Assembly (NCBI GenBank): GCA_010093685.1
Contig: MU006224.1
Location: 27,026-91,025, forward strand
Direction: 5' to 3'
DNA from: Ophiobolus disseminans
Taxonomy: Eukaryota; Ascomycota; Dothideomycetes; Pleosporales; Phaeosphaeriaceae
DNA length: 64,000 bases
In this document: positions 10,492 to 21,239 of the stretch, piece after piece
How positions within the stretch are numbered: position 1 is the first letter of the stretch
Layout: each line of letters starts with the position of its first letter
Notes under the pieces: generated by a model
Seen by the model: the letters and a program-made list of their open reading frames with translations, nothing else
What the model was told of the DNA's origin: nothing
Database searches by the model: none
Made by a program: the position numbers and the translations under genes

Positions 10492-10500
10492 ATGTGCAGA

Positions 10501-11232
10501 GCCACTTAGCGCGAGCCGAGGTACTAATTACGACTGCGATCTTGCATGAACATGGGTATTGCAGGTGCCACGAGGCTGAACATAGCTCATTGCATTATCC
10601 CACGGTCTCTAGGACATAATCGCGATCTTCCAACATTTTTTTAGATGCTACTATCCCTCCATGTGACGGAAAACCCGGCCTGGCGGCATGCCGGTAGTGC
10701 TCCCCACCACAACAAAGTCCACTACAGCTAGTAGGCCTAGATAATTTCGGAATAGGGACTTTGACCACGAAGCTTTCTCTACCCTTCTTCTCGTTGCTAA
10801 CAAATTCCTGCTTACTGAGCAAAACCACAATTCGCTGCTGGTATGCACAGCAGCCTTGCCTCGGACAGCCTCGGATGTGCTAGAGGTTTAGTGCACATGT
10901 CTAAGAGTCTGACGAGCTATACTAATATGTACAAAAAGTGTATCCCGAGCCAAGTGCTACGGCATCCATGCCGTGGCGCTGGCGTGCAGGTTGTCATTAT
11001 ACAGAGCAGGATCGACAACTATTGACGCTAGCTGTAAACCATACGAAAGTAGTTTAGCCGTATTTAATCAGTGCTGATGTCAGATTCTCGTACTGCCAGC
11101 ATAGCTTAGGCGAAGCGCCCGGCTACAGCTAGGTCTAAGCATGACTCGCTCGACCTTGTAGACACGCACGAGCCGCACCACTCTCCACGTACGCCTGTTG
11201 GTAGAGCAGATACATGTAGAAACAGAGGCTTG
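10501..11232. other. No gene recognised
   Basis: Between the MITE and a solo LTR. Several overlapping short frames exist, none with a recognisable motif or gene structure. Confidence 0.45.
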
Positions 11233-11237
11233 AATAC

Positions 11238-11429
11238 TGTAAGGGGTTGAACCTTAAAAAGGAAATAGGCACGACTACATGCACCAGCCCCGGCCAAAAG
11301 GCAGGCACAAGTTGAATCAACGGTGTTCAACTTGCGTAGTTGATATTTATACAGCATGAAGACATGTGAGGCGTGACTGCGCCGCTCTCAAACCCACTAG
11401 TGGGTCCTGCATGGGTCTAACCCATCACA
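11238..11429 (-). mobile_element. Solo LTR of the 192-bp TRIM family
   Basis: A 192-bp sequence beginning TGTAAGGGGTTGAACC and ending CCCATCACA on the plus strand, flanked by the 5-bp duplication aatac (11233-11237 and 11430-11434). In sense orientation it reads TGTGATGGG...CCCTTACA with a GTATAAATAT TATA-like box. It matches the terminal repeats of the elements at 18205-18722 and 55063-55580. A clean duplication with one LTR indicates LTR-LTR recombination after insertion. Confidence 0.9.
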
Positions 11430-11618
11430 AATACAGTCCTACAGCGACGGAAGAGTTGATTCAGGGTAGCTAGTGCAAACATACAGAACCTTTCGTCCTA
11501 TCTCGCAGACAGCTTTCAGCTTCTAATAGCTATGTTTGCTAGTCCGCGCAGCAGCTTTGACTCTTTGCCTGTCTAAGTTAATTATACACTTGTTCATGTG
11601 ATGGGTGTATTGGGATTT

Positions 11619-14280
11619 TTAGCGAATCTCGAACTCCAGCTCTGCAGCTTTCAATGTTGCAGGAGGCAGTAAAGAGATACCCTCCCCATCCATAACACCA
11701 TTGATGTATGCTTCGCCGATCAACTCCCAACAATGTTTGTCGCCAAAGAAATGCTTGCGAAGCACGACTGGAACGCTACAGCCATATAGTACGCAGAGTC
11801 GATCGTTTATTCTTGCATGTCTAGTCATAAGCCCAATCACTGTGCCTTTACTGCCATCCGATCTTGTTGCCGCAAACGTGCGACGATTCCATATCATCGC
11901 CCGAATTGACTGTAAAAGGCTTTCGACATCTTTCGGAAGGTCCATATCCAGTAGGTCCTCAGGATCGACAGTTGAGACAAGCTTTACCGTGTCAGACTCA
12001 TGAAGGGCGCCTGAGGCATCGTAATTGATTTCTAGTAGTCGAATTATTGCTGAACGGTAGCTCGACGGAGCTGGCTGTCCTTGGTAATTTCGGTTTGCGC
12101 AAAGAGTTTTCCAAATGGCGTCCGTCGCATCGACAGGAACTAAGCCCTTGTTAGTCGGTTCCCCTCTGAGGATATTCAGACATTCTTTTGTAAACATCCC
12201 ATCTACCATTCGAGCGGATCTCCGGGTGATTTCGCCAAGAACTATGCCCTTACAATACAGCGATCCGGTACAGGCGTTGGTGGCCTTGACTCTTCCGACA
12301 CGAACCTGAGGACTTGTGGAATTATGCGCATTATATGACCCAACTAGTAGATCTGCATTCAAACGATCAGTTGCATGCCGGGAATCGATGCCGAAAGGGA
12401 GGCGATCTTTTGGCGAGATCCACGACGGAACATGTGATTGAAGCGTAGGGTCGACACGGCCGATGGGAGGCATTGATGACACCGAGACAGGTGCCCAGGG
12501 GCGACAGATGATGTCTAAAGAGCCTGATTTACAGCAATGCAACACGAAGTTTGCAAATATGTCTAGGAGACTGCCGTTGTAGTCTGGAACCATAGTTGTG
12601 CTTGAGCCTGATGCCAAGGTGGAGCTGCTATCTTTGGCTAGATTCAGAAGAGCAAAGATCGTATCACGCTCGTCGGAGGTCTCGCAAAAGGTAGCGCGTT
12701 GCACAAGCTTTTCCAAGGTCAAACATCGAACTAGAACTGCTTCCTTGGACCGGTCAAAGACGTCTTTAATCGTATCAAGCAGTCGAGTCGCAGAAGAATC
12801 GCAAAAATTAGCCAGAGGAATCTCGCGCGCTGTGCTCTTCAAGGTCCCTAAAGATCGTAACACAACGGCGAGTTTTGCTCGCACTAATGATACAGCGCGA
12901 GAGAAGTTGTCCATATCAATTCTGCAATCTCCGCAGATAATGAGTGTGCTTACTGAGAAAGCTGCTTCTTGTATGATCCAACGTCGCCGGAACTAAGGCC
13001 TTGTAAGGACTTGGTTGAATGCTTTGAAATCTCTGTTCTCCCACCATACATCCTGCCAGTGGAAGTCTGGCTGGATAAGACGAGACATGAACTCCATAGC
13101 AATCTTGCTTGCACTGTCTTCTTCTCCCAACCATACCCATATTGTCCTGGCCTTATGATAGATCTCTGCCATGAGCGTGACCTGCATATTTCTCTCGAGC
13201 TCGTTAGACTGATCGATGCATAGAGTGTCTATCCATATAGACACACTTCTTCGAGTGTCTCTGATTCTTTGTAGAGCATGGTGGAGGTTTGGTCGTATGT
13301 TCATTCTTTGGCCATTTATGTAGATTGGGAGGATGTCCGGTTCATCGCCCCAGACATAGCTTAGGGCGCTGTAGGCCGGAGGCTGCCGAAGATCATGTTC
13401 ATGGATGGAACCTTGTATCGCATTGCCATTCTCTGCAGGGTCAAGAATCAACACACGAAAGCCAAATTCATCAAGTTGGTGTAGGTAGGACGGCACCTTT
13501 GGCTGAATGTAAAAGGCAGGAACCATCCGTCTCTTATTCTCTTCTTCAAGCCTTTTGAATGCACGTTCTTCTCCCTCTCCGTAGATGGGTGGCAGAAAAA
13601 CTCCAAGCAGCCCCAACAAACAGTACGCCTTGTCTTCTCTCAGCGTTGTCGTGCGCTTGGCCACCCAGCTGACTCGTTCTTCATAACTGAATTCGCTTAG
13701 CTTTTGGCCTCTCAGCGCCTCAGTAGGAACCCCAGTAATCTCGTGTATCTCCTGCTCTAGCAAGATCCTGCTTCCTAAGAGCTTGCCCTCTCTCGAGAAG
13801 AATTCAACACTAGCTGGCGCTAGAAGGTCTTGCAATGTCCAGCCCCGTGTGAACCATCGGCTGCGTCGGAAAGCTTGTTCCCACGATATGCGAAAGGCCT
13901 CAGCGTCGGTGACCTCTTCTGGCACAGCAACGTCTGATAAATATACGTAGCACCTCGATGCACGCTGGTACCAGTGGAACATGGAGTTGATCGCCGTGCT
14001 CAGCTCATGACTAGTAGACTTATCGATGCAGCAGGTGTCGACCCAGAAGTACTCAAGACCATCTGCTGCGGCACGCTTGCTACAGAAGCGGAGCTTCGCG
14101 TAGCCGGACTTGAGTATGCCTGTTCCCTTTAGAAGCTCCTTATATGTGACCTCCTGGTCTGCCGTCCAGGTGTGCAAGAGGATGGCGTATGGAGGGGTTT
14201 CTTCGTCATCGAATGTAACCAGCTGAAAGCCACCGCCCGGGGAGCGCTTTAACAGACGTAATCCATTAACTGAATACTGC
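11619..14280 (-). pseudogene. Double HET-domain protein (HET-HET fusion), one Trp-to-stop, start codon unclear
   Basis: HET domains are fungal death-inducing modules of heterokaryon incompatibility. First unit (about 14265-13560): LLKRSPGGGFQLVTFDDEE, PPYAILLHTW, GLEYFWVDTCCIDK, CYVYLSDV, RGWTLQDLLAPASVEFF, YCLLGLLGVFLPPIYGEG, the form usually found at the N-terminus of HET-NLRs. Second unit (13480 onward): YSALSYVWGD, WIDTLCIDQ, ERNMQVTLMAEIY, VWLGEE, then the distal segments RRRWIIQEAAFS, TRHARINDRLCVLYGCSVP and WELIGEAYINGVMDGEG. One TAG at 12993-12995 stands where family members have Trp (RP-W-FRRRW); TGG to TAG is C-to-T at CpA on the plus strand, the RIP pattern. Coding resumes in the same frame to the TAG/TGA end at 11619. 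No in-frame ATG lies at the expected start near 14265; the nearest ATG is in another frame. The paralogue at 14363-15184 keeps its start. Confidence 0.8.
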
Positions 14281-14362
14281 AGGAGTCGGCCTTCAGATTT
14301 ATTACGTAAGTCTTTTCTTGGAAACGTTTGTAGCGTAGATCCTTAAAGACAATTAGCCATCT

Positions 14363-15184
14363 CTAACGCGTCAAACCAAAGCGTCTTACGGCATCGAACC
14401 TACCGGATAGGCTTTGTATTTCGTGCACTGCTTGCCCCTGCTGCCGCTTCTGTATCTCCTCTTTAAGCCGCATAGTCGCATAGTCCCCTCCCTCTCCGTA
14501 GATAAGCGATAAGAACACCCCAAAGATCCCCAGATAGTATATTTTGTCTTCCTTCAGCATCGTTGTGCGTCCCGCTGCCCAGCGCATACGTTCCTCAACG
14601 CTGAACTCGCTGAGCTTCTGACCTCTTAGCGCCTCAGTAGGAATTCTAGTAATCTCGTGTATCTCCTGCTTTAGCAAGATCTTGCTCCCTAAGAGCTTGC
14701 CCTCGCAAGAGAAGAACTCGACGCTGGCCGGCGCTAGCAGCTCCTGCAGCGTCTAGCCTCGTGTGAACCATCGACTATGTTGAAAAGCCTGGTCCCAGGA
14801 TATGCAATAGGCTTCAGGATTGGCAACCTCTTGTGGCACAGAAACGTCGGTCAGGTATACGTAACAACGGGCAGCGCGCTGGTACCAGCGGAACATAGAG
14901 TTAATCGCCGTGCTCAGCTCGTCGCTCGTGGTCTTGTCGATGCAACAGGTGTTAACCCAGAAGTACTCAAGACCGTCAGCTGCAGCGCGCTCGCCACAGA
15001 AGCGGAGCTTTGCATAGCTGGACTTAAGTATGCCTGTTCCCTTTAGAAGCTCCTTATATGTGACCTCCTGGTCTGCCATCCAGGTGTGCAAGAGGATGGC
15101 GTACGGAGGCGCGGAGTCGTTGTCAAAAGTGGTCAGCTTGAAACTGTCATCCCCTAGGAGGCGCTTGAGAAGGCGCATGCTCAT
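14363..15184 (-). pseudogene. HET-domain protein, tandem paralogue, one Trp-to-stop
   Basis: Starts ATG AGC ATG CGC at 15184 (MSMRLLKRLLGDD), with PPYAILLHTWMADQEVTYKE, GLEYFWVNTCCIDKTT, CYVYLTDV and SRWFTRG, a TAG at 14753-14755 where the paralogue has Trp (RG-W-TLQ), then the same frame continues: LQELLAPASVEFFSCEG, EITRIPTEALRGQKLSEFS, FGVFLSLIYGEGG, ending at 14363. It closely matches the first unit of the neighbouring HET-HET gene, so they are a tandem duplication. It ends shortly after the HET/DUF8212-like part, without a NACHT or second HET domain, so it may be truncated. The nonsense codon fits RIP (CCA to CTA on the plus strand). Confidence 0.8.
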
Positions 15185-15342
15185 TTAGCATGTTCTCCCG
15201 AGAAAACGCTGGCAGACTCGACCTCGCGCAGCAGTACAAGCGCAGAAAGGGCAGAGAGATAAGAGATGTGCAGAGCGAGAGACGTCGCTGCCGTGCGCAC
15301 GCATTAGACACATTAGGCAGGCTGCTGGAAGCGGGCGACCTA

Positions 15343-17460
15343 CCGTAGTTGGGCGCTAGTCGAGCCGCGTCGCTAGTCGAGCCACACCCCACCAAAACAC
15401 CAGACGAGCCACTTTGCGCAACGCCTCATAACTCAACCACTATAGCTCTATTTGATGACGCAATTGCAGTAATTGAATTGCGAGCACTAGGAGAACGTTT
15501 CTCGTACCGCGCAGTTGCTGCGCAATTCAATGTTGACCAAACTATACTGTCTCAAAGACACTAGGGCTGTTAGAAGAGCTAGAACGCGCAGGAAACCTCC
15601 TAACAGAAACTCAACCTATAACAAGAGGAGGAGCTTATACAATACATCAACAACCTTACAAAGAGAGCTCTGCCTCCTACAAAAGCTATAATAAAAAGCC
15701 TTGCCTTGCATATAGCTACAGAGCAAGTGAGCGAGTTCTAGGTGTCGCGCTTTGTAAGGCAACACAGCGATTATCTCGTCTTAAAATAGACCTCTAGGAT
15801 TAACTCTCTCCGCTACAAAGCTGACTCTAGGGCTAAGTACAAGCTCTATTTTGACCTACTGCATGCTAAGATAAAGTAGTATAACATACAACCTGAGCAC
15901 ACGTACAATATAGACAAGAAAGGCTTTATAATAGGCGTTTTAGGAGGCTCTAAACAGGTGTTTAGTTGCTAACTTTAGGAGAAGAAACGGGTCACTACGA
16001 CCCTCTAAGATAGCTCTCAAGAGTAGATAACACTTCTAGCAACTATCTGCGCAGATAGGATAACGCTACCACTAGGCCTTATCTATGCCGCTGCATCTAG
16101 TGCAATATAGTCGTTATAGGTAGCAGAGATTGAAGCTAGAAAGCACAACATCTTTGTAGCTTTATCTCTAACAGGATAGAGTAATAACGACGTTAGATTA
16201 GCCTAGCTTAAGCAGGTTTTTAATCGCTGTACGCGCCAGAAAGCTCGTCGAGGCTAGGATTAGCGTCTTCTTATACTTAACGGCTACAGCAGCCACCTCA
16301 CAATAGATTTTATTAACTACTGCGACTCTTATAGCATCCTCCTAGCTGTGTTCCTGCCTTACAGTACCTATACTTTGCAGCCACTTAACGTTGTTATGTT
16401 TAAACCTCTCTCTAACGCCTACTCTACCGCCCTCGCTAACTACCTCTAGCAGGGCTAAGGGTTAGTACCTGTTAAGAAAGGCAACTTCTTCCTACTATTC
16501 TAGGCAGCGTAGCAGTTCTCCTTCACGATAGAGCTTGTCCTTAAGGCCTTTAAAAGTACTAGTATATAGCCTATAGATAGAGAGACTATACTAAAGCGTT
16601 TTACAGACAATACCTCAGAGGCGCCTACACGGCCCTCCGCTCTCACTTTAAACAACTAGCGTTATATAGAGCGTCTCGTACGCTCTGCAGTAAGCGATCG
16701 GGGCGCAGATGAGTCGAAAAAGCTCTCCTAAACGGTCTACTCACTAGCTACCCAGAATGAGCTAGTACGCTATAAAAACGAGGGCTTAAAGAAGGCTCTT
16801 GTAGTTAAAAAGAAGCATAAGAAGGTTAGTAAGCCTCTCAACCTGCAGCAGAGGGAGGAGTACTATAGCGGTGCTAACTTCTAGTCACCGCGAAAGGTCA
16901 GAGAGGCCCGTGCCTGTGAGGCCGTGAAGGAGCAGGAACAACACTAAGAAATGCTTGCAAAGGCAAACAGAAAGGAGCTTAAGGCTGCTGCAAAGCTCTA
17001 CAAAGATTAGATAGCTAAGGAGAAACGTGTTGCAAGAGAGGAAGCTAAAGTAGTGCAAGAGGAGGCAAAGGCCAAAAAGGCGGCTAAGCGCGCAGCCAAA
17101 ATCAAAGCTCAAAACACTAAAAAAGCTGCCTAAACATCCTAACTAGGCAAGAGGAGAGCCTTAAGGCCTCCTCTATCTGCGCCTAAGCGCTAGAAACGCG
17201 GTGGTGTTTCTAGAGGTGTTGCTGCGTCACTAGAGGCTGCACTAGCTGCGCTACCTAAAGTTAACTCTCGTAGCCGCTACATTAAGGTTCTACATAAATA
17301 TAGATAATACAAAGTCGTTGTAAGCATATTACTAGTTGCAACTCTAAAAAATCTCACGATAATAGCTATTGTAGCGGTTGCAATAACCTTATTTTTGCTG
17401 TAGTGAGCATGTTGTTCGTGGCTCGACTAGCGACGCGGCTCGACTAGCGCCCAACTACGG
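15343..17460 (+). mobile_element. pogo/Fot1 DNA transposon, full length, RIP-inactivated
   Basis: Identical 43-bp terminal inverted repeats (CCGTAGTTGGGCGCTAGTCG...AGCCAC at 15343-15385; inverse at 17418-17460) lie between TA dinucleotides at 15341-15342 and 17461-17462. Each repeat contains a direct repeat of gctagtcgagcc. Inside is a transposase frame full of TAG codons. The perfect repeats contrast with the decayed interior. Confidence 0.92.
15412..17307 (+). pseudogene. pogo/Fot1 transposase of the 15343 element
   Basis: A DDE_1 transposase. Seen: an N-terminal helix-turn-helix-like segment (LGERFSYRAVAAQFNVDQT), EHTYNIDKKGFIIGV (first catalytic region), RLLILNGYSSHLTIDF (second; the usual D-G reads N-G, a RIP-type change), YTLQPLNVVMFKPLS (third), and a tail with F-SPRKVREAR followed by a K/A/E-rich coiled segment. 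Terminal TAA is at 17305-17307. Many internal TAG codons occupy expected Gln or Trp positions and at least one frame shift is likely in the first third, so it is inactive. The tail resembles those of the relics at 3247-4388 and 63321-63998. Confidence 0.85.
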
Positions 17461-17579
17461 TATAAGCTACCGGACCCGGTTCCGAGTCACCCGGGGTTTC
17501 AACTCACTGACCCGAGATCAGCTATCTACATGAAAAATCGTGTTTATTCTCTTAATAACGTTACAATTGCCACTCTGTA

Positions 17580-19700
17580 CACATAGACTAAAGCGTTTAA
17601 GCTGCTATTTTAGCTGCAACTCTTTCTGCAGCCCGTTCCTTAGCATTGCTCTCTCGTTGTACCTCAAGAAGCTGTAAAGCCTGCACAGCAACTATAATTG
17701 TATCTATTTCTGCAAAACGTTTATTTAGATTTACATAAACTTTCTTTCGTGGCTGTTAGGGCTTAAGAGCCTTAAGTTGACTATAAAGTCTCTTATTCTC
17801 AGTTTAAAACTGTGCTGCTTATGTATTTGCTCTTGCAAGTGCCTTGCCTACTTTTTCAAAGAACTAATAAGTCTTGCGCCTAATACTCTCAGCCTTGTAA
17901 AGCTCTCTCTAGGCTATAAAGACTGCACGAGGTCCGCAAGGAGTAGAGAGATAGTTCTAAGTAGGTTAAGGTTAATCCTGATGAGGTGGCGTGATAGGCC
18001 TTTAAGATACCTAAGATAAGTTAACTACCCAGTCAATATTAAATGGACAGATACCTGCAGTAGCCTATTCTGCTCGTATAACTCTCTTGGTAATCGCGCG
18101 CTCTCGTGCGTGATAATAAGCTGTAATAAAGCGCTCTTTCTTAACAGGCGCTGCGTTATCAAGATATAAGAGAGCCTAGATCTGCTGCCGGTAGAACCTC
18201 TTTATGTGATGAGTTAGACCTATGCAGGACCTACTAGTGGGTTTGAGAGCGGCGCAGTCACGCCTTACATGTCTTTATGCTGTATAAATATCGACTACGC
18301 AAGTTGAACACTATTGATTTAACTTGTGCCTGCCTTTTGGCTAGGGCTAGTGCATGTAGTCGTGCCTATTTCCTTTTTAAGGTTCAACCCCTTACATTTT
18401 GAATCAACACCCTAAGGTCTAAAGTTCAATTCTAGCTCTAGCCAGTCGCTTTAGCTTACACTATCGAGAGACTTATAGGGGTAAGTAGTATTTTCACGTA
18501 CCCTACTAGCGCGAGCTAAGTGAGGGGTAATGTGATGGGTTAGACCTATGCAGGACCTACTAGTAGGTTTAAGAGCGGCGTAGTCACGCCTTACATGTCT
18601 TCATGCTGTATAAATATTGACTACGCAAGTTGAACACCGTTGATTTAACTTGTGCCTGCCTTTTGGCTAGGGTTAGTGCATGTAGTCGTGCCTATTTCCT
18701 TTTTAAGGTTTAACCCCTTACACTTTACAACGGAGAATACTAGGAGATCTAGAGGCTGTAAGATATAAGAAGAATAAGCAGGTAGAAATAGAAGATAGAC
18801 TTTATTCTGCTTACAGGCCTATAGGAATTCTAGGCTAGTATAGCTGCCGTGGCTATCTAGGAGTAGCATCCTCCAACAATCACGTGAGGGAGCTGTCTTA
18901 GGCAGGATTACCCGCTGCAACTACTTAGCTCCTATTACGTTTAATATCTAGCTATTCTTAGAGGTTGTATAAAGCTAGTTAGGAACACTCGCAGGAAACT
19001 AGGTACTCTATAGGCTCTTCCCTTTAAATATAACTGAACAGCGCAGTTTCTTGCCTGTAGCTAACACGCACTCAATTATTAATGCCTACTTGCGGTTCTC
19101 TAGCGACTAATAGTAAGCCTTCTTTTTCTAGCTATCTGCGAGTACTCTAGTGTTAGCACATACACCTAGGGCCTTCCTAGTCTTATCTATATTCTATGTA
19201 TCCTTAGCTCTTATACCTAGCCTTGCACAGGTCCTCTTAAAGAGCTTAGGAAACGCGCGTATCTGCGCTAGTGTTGCTCTCTTAGCTCGAGCAGCTTCAA
19301 TCTTGCGACCTACAACAGATGCAACGCGTGTGTTGCGCTTAAGGAAGGCAGCTATCTAATGCTTGCCTATAGGTCTGTAGTCTCTATTTATCTAGAGGAT
19401 TTAGTTAGCTATTTCTTGTGCGCGTGCGTGTGAGGGAGGAAAAGCTCCTGCGTCTTCTTTAAGTATCTATTGCACAAGAATGTCCTCCTAGTCTAGAGTT
19501 AATCTCTACTAATATACATAGCTAGTTTAGCTGTTTTGTGTGCCTTGTACACGAGCAGAAAACGTAGCTTAAGGGATGTTGTAAGCCTTTGCAGCAGCTC
19601 TTTAACTCTAGAAAACACTAGCATTAAGATTGCGGATAGCTGCTTGAATAGATTCTTTACAGGTGTTTATTTTAGCAGTGTGGGTAGCGAGAAAATACGC
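17580..19700 (-). pseudogene. pogo-type transposase of the 17465 element, split by TRIM
   Basis: Read on the minus strand across stops: VVGRKIEAARAKRATLAQIR, the first catalytic region near NIDKTRKALGVCANTRVLAD, then LLLDSHGSYTSLEFLQACKQ (second aspartate region) and HTSYLLQPLDLSVFSVVK (third), after which the TRIM interrupts the gene, and beyond it NAAPVKKERFITAYYHARE near 18150-18080. It is riddled with TAG/TAA. Domain order is that of DDE_1 superfamily transposases; it is a different subfamily from the neighbour at 15343, judged by TIRs and by the lack of the SPRK tail. Confidence 0.75.
18205..18722 (+). mobile_element. TRIM retroelement (LTR-136 bp-LTR), 518 bp
   Basis: Two 192-bp direct repeats (18205-18396 and 18531-18722; TGTGATG...CCCTTACA) flank only 134 bp with no coding capacity, ending in a purine-rich GTGAGGGGTAA before the second LTR. 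The 5-bp duplication cttta flanks the whole (18200-18204 and 18723-18727). This is the structure of a terminal-repeat retrotransposon in miniature, mobilised in trans. It is inserted in a pogo transposase gene. Confidence 0.9.
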
Positions 19701-19774
19701 GTTTTGAAAAGGGTGTTGAGTTGTGATAAGTAAGTTGAAACCCCGGGTAACTCGGAACTGGGTCCGCTAGCTTA

Positions 19775-20881
19775 CGAAGGAGCTAGTTCTGGGTCATGCA
19801 CCGCACTAACCACCCCCACTAAATCAATGAGTAAACAAGCAAACACTACATTTCACACTACTATAACTTTCCTAAACTACAATATTATTTTGCAAACAAA
19901 GCATTAAATGACGCGCAGGAAGCCTATCAACACTAAGGGCGTTAAGCCCCTACTAAGAAAGACGTTACGTCGTGAATTAACTGCGATTGAACGCGCGTTT
20001 ATTGCAGGCACGTGCATTGCAGGCAGTCTCTTACACAACAACTGCGCATAACTCTTTAGCCCTAACATCGCTAATAAGTCTACGATAACTAGAACTGTAC
20101 AGCAAGTTAATAAGCGTGCAACTGAACTAAACACTACAATTATTAACTCTTGCTGCTTCGAATTTCCTTCTAAGAGAGGCCTACCGCAACTGCTTAACAA
20201 TAAGCAACGCGCTCGCGTTATAGAGCTCACTATTAGGACTTAGAAAAGCTAGGAGAAAGAAAGCTAGCAAGCTATTAAGGATAGAGACTTTTTAAACGCT
20301 AGGCTGCCAAATTTTAGTGTAACGCTTTACTAAAATATTATGTACAATACTAGTTATGCTCGCCGCTAACTAGGCTAGAAGCTACCTCTTAATAAGAAGC
20401 AACAACGCGAGCGTTTGCAGTAGGCGCTTGCTTACAACCTAGATAAATACGAGTATAGTAATAGCAAAGGCTTTAACTTTACTAAGGTTGTGTTCACTAA
20501 CAAGACCCTAGCTCGCATTAGTAAGAAGCGCGGTATGCAGAGGGTATAGTGTAGGGATAGCGAGCAGTACAATAAAGGAGTTAAGAAGGATTGCAACCGC
20601 TAGGCCTGTTGCCTACAACTCTATAGAGCCTTTCGCTACAACTACAAGGGGCCTTGCTATACCTATTTTAAAGAGACAGCAGCAGAAAAACGGTTAGCAG
20701 AGGAGGCGCTAGCGAAGAAGAATGCACAGCGCAAGCGCAATAACAACATACTCTAGGGCAGCGCGCGCTAGGCACTTGTAGTAATGCGAGAAAGCGATGT
20801 TAATTACCGTTACAACACTAGAAAAAAGCAATATGTACTCTTCTAGCATAACTACAAGCGCGGGGGGCGTGAGAATAGAGG
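19775..20881 (+). mobile_element. Tc1/mariner element, 3'-truncated relic
   Basis: The left end carries gaaggagctagttctgggtc and following bases that recur, inverted and with differences, at about 40935-40985, so it is probably a terminal repeat. The transposase frame runs from 19907 until it is cut at 20881 by an LTR fragment. Confidence 0.6.
19907..20881 (+). pseudogene. Tc1/mariner-like transposase, C-terminus missing
   Basis: Starts MTRRKPINTKGVKPLLRK. Later parts read KGFNFTKVVFTNKTLARISK, RGMQRV-CRD, FRYNYKGPCYTYFKETAAEK and VVMRESDVNYRYNTRKKQY, a pattern I know from fungal Tc1/mariner (DDE_3-type) transposases, where VVFTDE carries a catalytic residue. Here it reads FTNK, so the acidic residues look altered. 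There are about ten TAG codons. The rest of the catalytic core is absent. Confidence 0.6.
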
Positions 20882-21010
20882 TGTTAGATTAGAGGGTTAA
20901 TCAGATCGTGTAAAGATAAATAATATTAATTAGTATAAATTATAATTAATAGTTATGTATTAATTGTGTGTCTTGTGTGTTGTCTGTTATTCTCTTAAGA
21001 GGTCTCCTCT
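20882..21010 (-). repeat. LTR-like fragment, copy shared with 38029-38085/39937-40008
   Basis: About 129 bp from TGTTAGATTAGAGGG to TCTCCTCT, nearly the same as the sequence split by the DNA transposon at 38086-39934. At 38029 it lies directly upstream (minus sense) of a copia-type gag, so it is probably that family's LTR or part of it. It is cut at its right by the LTR starting at 21011. Confidence 0.55.
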
Positions 21011-21239
21011 TGTTAGATATTAAGGGTGCTATAAGGCTACTAACACTAAAAGAAATAGGAGGGGCTAGCACAAGCGCCTTAGCACACTAGTACTAGATCT
21101 AACACCTAGTTAAACTCCGCACTTAAACGGGGAACACTACAATAAGAGAACATAATTATTATTAATTTATCTTATCTATTATTAGGTTTTAATACCTTAT
21201 TAAATCTAACACGTACACGCGAACGCTACTACACCGCTC

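Larger units (their letters stand above)
17465..19772 (-). mobile_element. Second pogo/Fot1-type DNA transposon, interrupted by a TRIM
   Basis: Inverted ends AGCTACCGGACCCGGTTCCG (left) and AGCTAGCGGACCCAGTTCCG (right, reverse complement) continue for about 38 bp with mostly transition differences, between TA dinucleotides at 17463-17464 and 19773-19774. It abuts the preceding element at its right TA. A 518-bp TRIM is inserted at 18205-18722; without it and its duplication the element is about 1.79 kb. Confidence 0.85.
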
